From a virus, in the IMG/VR virus record IMGVR_UViG_3300028392_001993, positions 62,001-126,000 of that record: a stretch of DNA of 64,000 nucleotides. The stretch is one strand, 5' to 3'. Both the position numbers and the translations under genes were made by a program. Shown here in pieces: positions 1 to 5,948 of the stretch. Under the pieces are notes generated by a model. That model did no database searches and was not told where the DNA came from. It saw nothing but the letters and a program-made list of their open reading frames with translations. Every line of letters begins with the position of its first letter. The stretch's first letter is position 1.

Positions 1-1
1 T

Positions 2-130
2 GGCTCAAGTTGTGTGATCAGCCAAGCCGTTGGTTACATCAAAGGTGTATGCAATGTTATACCTTTTGTCAAGCCAGAAGCGTTTGCGGCTAGTTATGCC
101 GCAGATAGATTCAAGAGTCTAGCGGCATAA
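2..130 (+). CDS. C-terminal fragment of an unknown protein
   Basis: An open frame enters from the left edge and ends at TAA 128-130, giving 42 residues that finish in AADRFKSLAA. The start lies outside the window. No family is recognised. It lies 6 bases before the tRNA cluster on the same strand. It could be the end of any phage protein; only the reading frame and its stop are supported. Confidence 0.55.
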   Translation, partial: GSSCVISQAVGYIKGVCNVIPFVKPEAFAASYAADRFKSLAA

Positions 131-136
131 GTTAAT

Positions 137-211
137 GCAGGATTAATTCAGTGGTAGAATGTCTCGTTGCCAACGAGAATGTCATCGGTTCGAACCCGAT
201 ATCCTGCTCCA
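137..211 (+). tRNA. tRNA-Gly (GCC anticodon)
   Basis: A cloverleaf folds with acceptor stem GCAGGAT paired to ATCCTGC (201-207), anticodon stem CTCG/CGAG, loop TTGCCAA with anticodon GCC, and a T-arm 184-200 with loop TTCGAAC. The discriminator is T208 and CCA is encoded at 209-211, as is common for phage and bacterial tRNAs. It is the first of three tRNAs in a short cluster. Confidence 0.93.
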
Positions 212-216
212 AGTTT

Positions 217-397
217 AAAGAAAGTGTGTTAGAAACAGATCGACTATCGGCCCAACTACTAGGGATCTAGTTAATCCAGCGCCGCTGAACGGGCGAGAGC
301 CGCGGTAGACTGCTAGTCACAGTCGTGTCATGTTGCTGGAGGGAAGGGAGTGCAGTCTTGTATTCCGAACCCTTAAACATCAGGTAGTACTTTCTTT
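217..397 (+). ncRNA. Probable structured RNA between two tRNA genes, unidentified
   Basis: This 193-base spacer between tRNA-Gly and tRNA-Thr shows no convincing gene and is rich in pairable segments. AAAGAAAGT (217-225) is exactly complementary to ACTTTCTTT (389-397), closing the whole region. Inside, AGACTGC (307-313) pairs with GCAGTCT (352-358), AACTA (254-258) with TAGTT (268-272), and CCGC (282-285) with GCGG (302-305) around a GGC-GAGA-GCC hairpin with a GNRA-type loop. No known class (tmRNA, RNase P, group I intron, hammerhead) is recognised. It could be an independent RNA or a processed tRNA-cluster spacer. Confidence 0.4.
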
Positions 398-404
398 ATT
401 TCAT

Positions 405-478
405 GCTCCTATAGTATAAAGGTATTACACGGCATTGGTAATGCCGAAACGGAGGATCGTTACCCCCTAGGAGCACCA
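405..478 (+). tRNA. tRNA-Thr (GGT anticodon)
   Basis: The acceptor stem GCTCCTA pairs with TAGGAGC (468-474), followed by discriminator A475 and encoded CCA (476-478). The anticodon stem CGGCA/TGCCG holds loop TTGGTAA with anticodon GGT. The T-arm is imperfect: stem GGAGG/CCCCC has one A-C mismatch and the loop ATCGTTA departs from the usual TTCRANY. The tRNA is therefore slightly divergent but folds. Confidence 0.85.
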
Positions 479-481
479 GTT

Positions 482-556
482 CGGCCTTTAGTTCAACGGA
501 TAGAATACGTGGCTTCGAACCATGTGATGGGAGTTCGATTCTCTCAGGGTCGGCCA
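482..556 (+). tRNA. tRNA-Arg (TCG anticodon)
   Basis: It starts 3 bases after tRNA-Thr. The acceptor stem CGGCCTT pairs with AGGGTCG using two G-U pairs, followed by discriminator G553 and encoded CCA 554-556. The anticodon stem CGTGG/CCATG holds loop CTTCGAA, anticodon TCG, reading CGA codons. The T-arm is GGGAG-TTCGATT-CTCTC. The opposite strand of 488-556 is read as the last codons of the neighbouring radical SAM gene. Confidence 0.9.
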
Positions 557-1624
557 TCTATGTTCATATATTCGACGAACAGTTGATTCAAATTGATTTC
601 TTGATTTTGGGTCTTGTTTGACTGACTGTATGGTGTCACATAATTTTTTTACAAATTGTTTTTGTGTTGGAGTTATTTGATACTGCTCGCATTGATCTTG
701 TAGCATGTTGACCATGTCAATTCGTTCTTGCTTTGAAAATATTGCCCACCCAAGGTATTCGGGTTGAATCAAGTTGGTCACTCTAGTTGGTCTACGTTGT
801 CGATTGCACCAATCCAGTGTGGGTACTAGTTGTTGTATGTTGAGTGCCTGTACAACAAAGTGAAAATTTATATCAGCCTCGGGCAATTGTTTAATCAACT
901 GACTGGTATTATTGACAAAGTTATCCCATACAGCAGGATAACGCATGATTTCATAACCTTCTTTATATCCGTCTACACTGATTTGTAATTCTAAATTTTT
1001 GATTTGCTTTAGCCGGTCAAGATGTGAGTCTAGTATTACAGTGGCATTGGTCACAATGCGAAGTGATATTTGCTGTGCTATCACAAAATCCATAATTTCT
1101 AAATTGCCCTTGGTCAAGAAAAATTCGCCACCAATTATACTGATGCTTTCAATGTTATTGACTTTGGACAGCATCTCTAGTTGTTGTTGGGCAGTGTTGT
1201 TTTCGCGACTGAGATCAATGTTTTCTATTCCGATAATGAATCGTTCTTTGGATAGCGCGGTACTATACGGTGGCGAACACATTATACATTTTAAATTGCA
1301 CACATTGCTGGGCATGAGTTCATATCGAACTCCTGATATGTTGCTTAACGCCTGATTGGCATGATGTCTGTAACTGGTTTGATTCTGTGCCTCTTGGTGT
1401 TGACACACCGTACACCCATCGGGCCAATCAGTAGCCGATTGTAACTGTTGTATTTCGTTGCTGGCGTAATATTGTTCCAAGGTTTGATAGTGCTGGTCGG
1501 TTTTATAAACACAACAAGGCAAAATTTTTACTTGGGAATCTGGAGTGGTATCAAAACGAATATTGTGATGGATGGCCGCACAACGAAAATCAGTCATACA
1601 ATATTTACTCACTATTATCCTCAT
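488..1624 (-). CDS. Radical SAM protein with N-terminal Cys-rich segment
   Basis: Radical SAM enzymes bind a [4Fe-4S] cluster and cleave S-adenosylmethionine to start radical chemistry. The cluster motif CNLKCIMC is at residues 109-116 and a GGE-type SAM-site motif (IIGGEFF) follows. Upstream Cys pairs (C9, C37-C38, C71-x2-C74) resemble the N-terminal region of the other radical SAM proteins in this window. I chose ATG 1622-1624, giving about 378 residues; a TTG at 1642, preceded by AAGG, is an alternative and adds six residues. The substrate is unknown. The gene stands alone, away from the main cluster. Its 3' end overlaps tRNA-Arg on the other strand by 69 bases, so the last 22 or so residues are antisense tRNA sequence. 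Confidence 0.85.
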   Translation of the reverse strand: MRIIVSKYCMTDFRCAAIHHNIRFDTTPDSQVKILPCCVYKTDQHYQTLEQYYASNEIQQLQSATDWPDGCTVCQHQEAQNQTSYRHHANQALSNISGVRYELMPSNVCNLKCIMCSPPYSTALSKERFIIGIENIDLSRENNTAQQQLEMLSKVNNIESISIIGGEFFLTKGNLEIMDFVIAQQISLRIVTNATVILDSHLDRLKQIKNLELQISVDGYKEGYEIMRYPAVWDNFVNNTSQLIKQLPEADINFHFVVQALNIQQLVPTLDWCNRQRRPTRVTNLIQPEYLGWAIFSKQERIDMVNMLQDQCEQYQITPTQKQFVKKLCDTIQSVKQDPKSRNQFESTVRRIYEHRWPTLRESNSHHMVRSHVFYPLN

Positions 1625-1648
1625 AGAAAAATTCAATAACAAAATGCC

Positions 1649-1678
1649 TTGACTTAGGCAATTACTATACTATATAAT
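1649..1678 (+). promoter_or_regulatory. sigma70-like promoter for rubrerythrin gene
   Basis: TTGACT (1649-1654) and TATAAT (1673-1678) are separated by 18 bases, and the strong Shine-Dalgarno AAGGAGGA follows at 1691-1698 before ATG 1702. The -35 box lies in a small inverted repeat, TGCC...GGCA (1645-1660). Confidence 0.8.
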
Positions 1679-1701
1679 AGTGTTGTCTACAAGGAGGAAA
1701 T

Positions 1702-2139
1702 ATGACACAATCTGTAAAAGGTACACTTACCGAAGAAAACTTAAAAGCGGCATTTGCCGGAGAAAGCCAGGCCAATCGCCGTTATCTGTATTTTGCAAAC
1801 ATGGCCGATGTGGCCGGCGACAATGACATCTCGGCCCTGTTCCGTAGCACAGCCGAAGGCGAAACAGGCCACGCACACGGTCACATGGAATACCTGATTG
1901 ATGGTGGTTCGGGAGATCCTGCCACAGGCATGGCAGCCAAGACCACTGCTGAAGCATTAGAATCAGCCATACACGGCGAAACACATGAGTACACCGACAT
2001 GTATCCAGGCATGGCAAAAACGGCCCGTGATGAAGGGTTAGATGAGATTGCCGACTGGTTTGAAACCCTGGCCAAAGCCGAACGTTCACATGCCAACCGC
2101 TTTACCAAAGCCTTGACTGCTCACAAAGAAGCACAATAA
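1702..2139 (+). CDS. Rubrerythrin (ferritin-like di-iron domain only)
   Basis: Rubrerythrins are four-helix di-iron proteins that reduce hydrogen peroxide, drawing electrons from a rubredoxin-type iron centre. The 145 residues match the di-iron domain: E21 ([11 protein letters not shown]), E54 and H57 (EGETGH), E93 and E96 (HGETHEY), and E127 with H130 (AERSH) fit the classical ligand positions. The C-terminal rubredoxin domain present in full rubrerythrins is absent and is supplied as a separate gene 8 bases downstream. Start ATG 1702 follows an excellent Shine-Dalgarno. A role in oxidative-stress protection during infection is inferred. Confidence 0.93.
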   Translation: MTQSVKGTLTEENLKAAFAGESQANRRYLYFANMADVAGDNDISALFRSTAEGETGHAHGHMEYLIDGGSGDPATGMAAKTTAEALESAIHGETHEYTDMYPGMAKTARDEGLDEIADWFETLAKAERSHANRFTKALTAHKEAQ

Positions 2140-2147
2140 GGACTGAT

Positions 2148-2276
2148 ATGGAATACGTATGCACTGTATGTGGACATGTCCACAATGAAGAGACAGAGGG
2201 CAAGTTTGAAGATTTGCCAAAATACTATAACTGTCCAGGGTGTGGTTGCGGTAAAGAAGAATATCAGCCATTATAA
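2148..2276 (+). CDS. Rubredoxin-like mini-protein (42 residues)
   Basis: This short gene encodes 42 residues with two Cys knuckles, CTVC at residues 5-8 and CPGC at 29-32, followed by GKEEY. That is the layout of the rubredoxin-like Fe(Cys)4 domain normally fused to the C-terminus of rubrerythrin. A Shine-Dalgarno AAGGA overlaps the stop of the rubrerythrin gene, so the two are almost certainly cotranscribed and translationally linked. It probably passes electrons to the neighbouring di-iron protein. Confidence 0.9.
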   Translation: MEYVCTVCGHVHNEETEGKFEDLPKYYNCPGCGCGKEEYQPL

Positions 2277-2277
2277 C

Positions 2278-2306
2278 TTGACAATGATGTAGGACTATGT
2301 TACAAT
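2278..2306 (+). promoter_or_regulatory. sigma70-like promoter
   Basis: TTGACA (2278-2283) and TACAAT (2301-2306) are spaced by 17 bases, directly after the rubredoxin stop codon and 27 bases before ATG 2333. Confidence 0.75.
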
Positions 2307-2332
2307 AGTTCTACATTATTACACAGGTGTAT

Positions 2333-2635
2333 ATGAGCAACGATCTAGCCAAATTTATAAACTCAAAACGGCGCCACAAAACAGATGTGGCGATTTCAAG
2401 ACAAGTAAAGATTGCCCAATCACACAATACATTTAATCAGACCAATATCAAACAACCACATAGACTGGCCAAACGCCATGCTATGGATTGTGGGAATCCC
2501 GGTTGTTTCTTGTGCGGTAACCCACGCAAGACACACAAGGATAGATTGACTCAGCAAGAAAAACGACTGTTTCAAGACGTAGGAAAAACTTCAGATCGAC
2601 ACTCAAACGGATTACCAAAGGACCAAGATGAATAA
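2333..2635 (+). CDS. Small Cys-containing protein of unknown function
   Basis: About 100 residues, basic and hydrophilic. A central segment with Cys pairs, CGNPGCFLC followed by GNPRKTHKD and then LTQQEKR, looks like a compact metal-binding knuckle. I have an impression that this pattern recurs in small proteins of large phages and bacteria, but I know of no assigned function. ATG 2333 is preferred over GTG 2327 because AGG lies at 2325-2327. The last 8 bases overlap the omega-like gene. Confidence 0.75.
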   Translation: MSNDLAKFINSKRRHKTDVAISRQVKIAQSHNTFNQTNIKQPHRLAKRHAMDCGNPGCFLCGNPRKTHKDRLTQQEKRLFQDVGKTSDRHSNGLPKDQDE

Positions 2636-2918
2636 CGTACAAAACATTCAAGACGCAATCAGATATGAATCAACACTGGGGCTCAGCAATGAAGCCGCAG
2701 TTGAGGCAGTAGAAAACCGTTACGACCTAGTGCTGATTGGTGCTCGTCGTGCTAGAGAACTAGGCCGCGGCGACAAGCCAAAGATTGATGGTCCTAAACA
2801 CAGTGCAGTAGTCACGGCTCTCAAAGAAATTGAACACCGACTAATTGGCCGTGATTATTTGTACAAGCAGTTGGATATTGAACCACGTCGACGTTACAAG
2901 GAATATGGCGGATTCTGA
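2628..2918 (+). CDS. rpoZ: RNA polymerase omega subunit-like protein
   Basis: The 96-residue product has the hallmarks of bacterial omega, which assists folding and assembly of the beta' subunit: residues 30-44 (NRYDLVLIGARRARE) and 64-73 (ALKEIEHRLI) match the conserved core, and the length is close to the usual 80-100. In a phage it could join the host polymerase or replace host omega, perhaps altering promoter choice; that is inference. It overlaps the upstream gene by 8 bases and the downstream gene by 14. A bacterial origin of the gene is likely. Confidence 0.87.
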   Translation: MNNVQNIQDAIRYESTLGLSNEAAVEAVENRYDLVLIGARRARELGRGDKPKIDGPKHSAVVTALKEIEHRLIGRDYLYKQLDIEPRRRYKEYGGF

Positions 2919-3390
2919 TCAGCCAAATAGTGCCAAAGGGCGCGATAGTTTTGACGTTGAAACTGGCAACACTCTAGTACATTTTTTCAACAGAAATGTA
3001 ACGCCCTACGCCACCAGCACACTAGGTCCTAAATTTGATCTGATACCTGTTGAAAAACAGAAAGATCTCATGATCAATCATGCCAGGATGTATGCCCAGC
3101 AAGAATATGATCGCATAGTTGAACTGGTCACCGTACTACAAAAACAAGCAGATGACATCCGGCGCAGACTGGAAGTGACTGATGCTGTGTATGCCGCTGA
3201 ATACAATTTTCAAATTGTCATGGGCCATTGCTATTGGTTGGTATGGAACAAACGGCAAGAAAAAAATCTGTTGGTTCACACTGGTCCCAATGACTGGAAC
3301 ACTGGAATGCCAGAAGACTACCAATACATAATGCAAGTAAAATACATGGGAGATCACACCTGGCAGGAAGTAATACTTTCTAGTGATTGA
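2905..3390 (+). CDS. DUF2452-like protein
   Basis: Using ATG 2905, preceded by AAGGA, the product has 161 residues. The middle has a helical stretch (LQKQADDIRRRLEVTDAVY) followed by GHCYWLVW and APN-like HTGPNDW motifs. This layout resembles the DUF2452 family, found in bacteria and in eukaryotic C1orf50-like proteins, whose function is unknown. No catalytic residues can be assigned. An ATG at 2845 in the same frame would give a longer product but lies deep inside the omega gene. The stop codon TGA is embedded in the next promoter's -35 box. Confidence 0.7.
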   Translation: MADSDQPNSAKGRDSFDVETGNTLVHFFNRNVTPYATSTLGPKFDLIPVEKQKDLMINHARMYAQQEYDRIVELVTVLQKQADDIRRRLEVTDAVYAAEYNFQIVMGHCYWLVWNKRQEKNLLVHTGPNDWNTGMPEDYQYIMQVKYMGDHTWQEVILSSD

Positions 3391-3415
3391 CCAAATATTT
3401 GTCACATGTTATACT
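3387..3415 (+). promoter_or_regulatory. sigma70-like promoter for metallophosphoesterase
   Basis: TTGACC (3387-3392), 17-base spacer, TATACT (3410-3415). The -35 box contains the stop codon TGA of the preceding gene. Confidence 0.8.
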
Positions 3416-3441
3416 TAATAAGGTAAAGAAAGGAGGCGAAT

Positions 3442-4047
3442 ATGCCAGCAGTATTTTTAGTTAGTGATACACACTTTGGACATGCCGGTGTCTGTCGCTT
3501 CACGCACCCAGATGATCCTGAGGTGAAATTGCGTCCCTGGACTGATCCTGATGAGATGGACGAGGAGATGGTACGGCGGTGGAACGATCGTGTTCGTCCC
3601 AACGACAAGGTGTACCACTTGGGTGACGTTGTTATTAACCGCAAAGCATTGAAGACATTGGCACGTTTGAATGGTGACAAAGTGTTGATCCGTGGCAACC
3701 ACGACATCTTCCGTGATGACGAATACCGCGAATACTTCCGCGAGTTACGTGCATACCATGTGATGAACGGCATGATCTTGAGTCACATTCCTGTGCATGA
3801 GGCTTCGTTGGGTCGCTTTGGTGTTAACATTCACGGACATCTGCATGCCACCAGAGTAAAGAAAGCCCGCGGTGTAGATGCCAAGACCGGTGCTACATTG
3901 TACAGCACTGAGATTGATCCGCGGTACTGGTGTGCTTGTGTTGAGCAAACCGACTTTGCACCTATCTTGTTTGAAGATGCTATCAAACGCATTGAAGCAG
4001 AAGGCGGTCATATCGGCTTCAAGAGCGGCAATGGTCCTACTATGTAA
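3442..4047 (+). CDS. Calcineurin-like metallophosphoesterase
   Basis: The 201-residue product carries the ordered metal-binding motifs of the family: D9-x-H11 (SDTHFGH), G61-D62, GNHD at 85-88, SHIPVH at 114-119 and HGHLH at 131-135. Two divalent metals in such a site hydrolyse phosphoesters. The substrate (nucleotide, nucleic acid or protein phosphate) cannot be told. The short single-domain form is common in phages. Start ATG 3442 follows AAAGGAGG. It appears to be a single-gene transcript with its own promoter upstream and a hairpin downstream. Confidence 0.9.
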   Translation: MPAVFLVSDTHFGHAGVCRFTHPDDPEVKLRPWTDPDEMDEEMVRRWNDRVRPNDKVYHLGDVVINRKALKTLARLNGDKVLIRGNHDIFRDDEYREYFRELRAYHVMNGMILSHIPVHEASLGRFGVNIHGHLHATRVKKARGVDAKTGATLYSTEIDPRYWCACVEQTDFAPILFEDAIKRIEAEGGHIGFKSGNGPTM

Positions 4048-4048
4048 A

Positions 4049-4070
4049 CAATAGCCCTGCGGGGCTATTG
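4049..4070 (+). terminator. Hairpin after the phosphoesterase gene, weak terminator or RNA end
   Basis: CAATAGCCC (4049-4057) and GGGCTATTG (4062-4070) form a perfect 9-bp stem with a 4-base loop immediately after the stop codon. No U-run follows, so termination would be inefficient; 3'-end protection is another option. Confidence 0.45.
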
Positions 4071-4084
4071 CAATATATAATGTT

Positions 4085-4867
4085 ATGAATATACCTTATA
4101 CCATAGAAGTTCATGATAACTTGATCTCGCCTGAACTCCACGCAAAAACGTATCTGCATGTAAAAACACGACTTGATTTTACGGGTGTGTGGAAGCCAGA
4201 AAAAGAAGTTGTATTTGATTACAGATTGAGTAGTCCAAAAACTCCAAATGATTGGATGATTTATCAATCGATGGGCAGAGCACATCAAATGCATAGGTCA
4301 GCTCTTGCAAGCGACGAGGCAAGTTTACAGGCTCGTCATCCGGCAATTTTTACATTGTGGCAAGAAATAAATCGTAATTTAAACAATCAATTTGAATTGA
4401 CTGGTCACCCCGAAGGCATGACCACCAACATAGAAGTTCCGGCTACCGCAGATACTAACCTAATACCAGGTTGGCGTGCCTATGTGAATCTCGTTTACAA
4501 TTCCCATGCAGGACACGGAGGCAACGGATACGCACATAGAGATACTCCTTTGGAACTCAATGATGATACTTCAGTAACTATGTTGTACGTGGTCAACACT
4601 GAATGGTATCCAAGCTGGGGAGCCGAATTAAAATACTATCCTGAAGACCTTAATGGACTGTCTAAAGATCATCAACAGTTCAATCGCAACGGAGCACAAA
4701 GTCGCAATTACAACATTGGTTGGCTAGACCAGGGACAGGTGGTAAGTCCAGTACCGGGTAGACTAATCATATACGACGGAAGGTGTTTGCACGGAACTAG
4801 TCAGGCTGCCGGGCCTCTTGACACTCCCAGCATTAAAATTGCGTTTAGAGCAAGACGCAAAAAGTAA
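4085..4867 (+). CDS. 2-oxoglutarate/Fe(II)-dependent oxygenase
   Basis: These enzymes hydroxylate substrates using Fe(II), O2 and 2-oxoglutarate. The 260-residue product shows the iron facial triad H151-x-D153 (AHRDTP) and distal H236 (CLHGTS), with R255 (KIAFRAR) placed to bind 2-oxoglutarate. The jelly-roll core covers about residues 125-258 and resembles prolyl-4-hydroxylase-like phage proteins. The substrate is unknown. No clear Shine-Dalgarno precedes ATG 4085. A strong terminator closes the gene. Confidence 0.85.
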   Translation: MNIPYTIEVHDNLISPELHAKTYLHVKTRLDFTGVWKPEKEVVFDYRLSSPKTPNDWMIYQSMGRAHQMHRSALASDEASLQARHPAIFTLWQEINRNLNNQFELTGHPEGMTTNIEVPATADTNLIPGWRAYVNLVYNSHAGHGGNGYAHRDTPLELNDDTSVTMLYVVNTEWYPSWGAELKYYPEDLNGLSKDHQQFNRNGAQSRNYNIGWLDQGQVVSPVPGRLIIYDGRCLHGTSQAAGPLDTPSIKIAFRARRKK

Positions 4868-4885
4868 TACTTTAGTACTACAAAA

Positions 4886-4911
4886 GCCCTACTGTGTGTA
4901 GGGTTTTTTTT
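4886..4911 (+). terminator. Rho-independent terminator
   Basis: CCCTAC (4887-4892), a 5-base loop, GTAGGG (4898-4903), then eight T residues (4904-4911). Classic intrinsic terminator after the oxygenase gene. Confidence 0.88.
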
Positions 4912-4914
4912 GAC

Positions 4915-4943
4915 TTGACCAAATATTCAAAATAGATTATAAT
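4915..4943 (+). promoter_or_regulatory. sigma70-like promoter
   Basis: TTGACC (4915-4920), 17-base spacer, TATAAT (4938-4943), directly after a terminator. The next ATG is only 6 bases beyond the -10 box. Confidence 0.83.
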
Positions 4944-4949
4944 ATACAC

Positions 4950-5183
4950 ATGAAGTTAGAAATCAATGAAATACTACAGTGGTCCGGAGCAGTGTTTATC
5001 ATTGCCGGTCACAGTCTCAACGCCGTAGGACCTGCGGCATACCCTTACAACATTCTTGCATTTTTCCTGGGCACAATCTTGTTCATGGGTTGGAGCATCC
5101 GTGTTGCAAATCGACCACAGTTGATGGTGAACATTGTAGCACTAGGCATTGGAATCACAGGGCTGGCGAAAGCATTCGGTTGA
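4950..5183 (+). CDS. Small membrane protein
   Basis: The 77-residue product has three hydrophobic stretches (about residues 9-26, 32-48 and 57-76), consistent with a small inner-membrane protein. No family is recognised. The expected transcription start coincides with ATG 4950 and no Shine-Dalgarno is present, so the mRNA may be leaderless. The stop codon lies inside the -35 box of the next promoter. Confidence 0.7.
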   Translation: MKLEINEILQWSGAVFIIAGHSLNAVGPAAYPYNILAFFLGTILFMGWSIRVANRPQLMVNIVALGIGITGLAKAFG

Positions 5184-5208
5184 CCCGAAATAGCCGATTT
5201 GCTATAAT
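5180..5208 (+). promoter_or_regulatory. sigma70-like promoter
   Basis: TTGACC (5180-5185), 17-base spacer, TATAAT (5203-5208) in the context GCTATAATATAGGC, a context shared with two other promoters here. The stop codon TGA of the upstream gene is within TTGACC. Confidence 0.83.
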
Positions 5209-5239
5209 ATAGGCATAGTAAGACAAAAAGGAATCCAAA

Positions 5240-5395
5240 ATGAAAGATGAGATACTTACAAAGTTGGCAGAAGTTGAAGCCATGCTTTTAGAGGCTACAC
5301 AAGATGGCCGCCAACTGGCCGAACTGGATTGTTTTAAAGACGTAGAGGATGCTATGAGCACCCTAATACAAACAGTTGACTATTACGTCGATTGA
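5240..5395 (+). CDS. 51-residue acidic protein, unknown
   Basis: ATG 5240 follows AAAAAGGA at good spacing and opens a 51-codon frame ending at TGA 5393-5395. The product starts MKDEILTKLAEVEAMLLEAT and is acidic and probably all-helical. No family is recognised. It has its own promoter (5180-5208), and its stop codon is inside the following -35 box, the same layout as its neighbours, which supports it being a real gene. Confidence 0.7.
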   Translation: MKDEILTKLAEVEAMLLEATQDGRQLAELDCFKDVEDAMSTLIQTVDYYVD

Positions 5396-5420
5396 CCAGA
5401 AATTTCCAATTTGTTATAAT
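5392..5420 (+). promoter_or_regulatory. sigma70-like promoter
   Basis: TTGACC (5392-5397), 17-base spacer, TATAAT (5415-5420). The -35 box contains the TGA stop of the 51-residue gene. Confidence 0.83.
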
Positions 5421-5450
5421 ACTTGTATAGAAACTAAAAAGGAGTCCACA

Positions 5451-5711
5451 ATGACAGAACAAGAAACACGTGAAGTTCGTATGTACGGTACCACCGAAGC
5501 CGCCTTGCGCGAGAACATTGAAAGTTCAATCACTTTCCAGTTATCCGGTCCTGCAATGATTGTAGCCGGTATGTTGAGCGATGTACAAGAAATGATGGCA
5601 TACGGTCCTTATGACAGCGACACACTTGCTGTGATTCAAGAAGACCAACGCCAACAACTCAACCGCGCCAAGTGGGTTTTATTTGAATATATGGACAAGG
5701 AAAGAGTATGA
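5451..5711 (+). CDS. Small protein of unknown function
   Basis: ATG 5451 follows AAAAAGGAG, giving 86 residues; an in-frame ATG at 5376 would lie upstream of the promoter and is rejected. The sequence (TTEAALRENIESSITFQLSG onwards) is soluble-looking with a predicted helical end. No family is recognised. It overlaps the next gene by ATGA coupling. Confidence 0.7.
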   Translation: MTEQETREVRMYGTTEAALRENIESSITFQLSGPAMIVAGMLSDVQEMMAYGPYDSDTLAVIQEDQRQQLNRAKWVLFEYMDKERV

Positions 5712-5893
5712 GCCGAATGAGCGAAATACACGCCGAGTTGTCGACCATGACAACTCAAGAACTGGAAAAAGAGTTTCAGGCTCTCAAGGCCAGTCCTAGC
5801 AAGAGTTTCTATGACGAGGCTCGTCAGGAAATGATGGCTATAATGTTGGACCATCGCGAAAAAGAAGAACATAGCACTTATCAAGGTGCTTGA
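5708..5893 (+). CDS. Small acidic helical protein, unknown
   Basis: 61 residues, mostly charged and probably helical (TTQELEKEFQALKASPS). Start ATG 5708 overlaps the upstream stop (ATGA); a second ATG at 5717 is possible. No family is recognised. Its stop TGA is embedded in the -35 box of the MoxR promoter. Confidence 0.65.
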   Translation: MSRMSEIHAELSTMTTQELEKEFQALKASPSKSFYDEARQEMMAIMLDHREKEEHSTYQGA

Positions 5894-5918
5894 CCACAAA
5901 ATCAACATCTGCTATAAT
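5890..5918 (+). promoter_or_regulatory. sigma70-like promoter for MoxR gene
   Basis: TTGACC (5890-5895), 17-base spacer, TATAAT (5913-5918) in GCTATAATATAG. Confidence 0.84.
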
Positions 5919-5948
5919 ATAGACTTATTAACTTGAAAGGCACAGCCC

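Noticed and set aside
217-397. Group I intron or hammerhead ribozyme
   Set aside because: No P7/P3-like core or conserved CUGAUGA...GAAA pattern could be found; both flanking tRNAs are intact.
4076-4081. TATAAT just before ATG 4085 as a promoter
   Set aside because: No -35 match lies 16-18 bases upstream and the RNA start would fall after the ATG.
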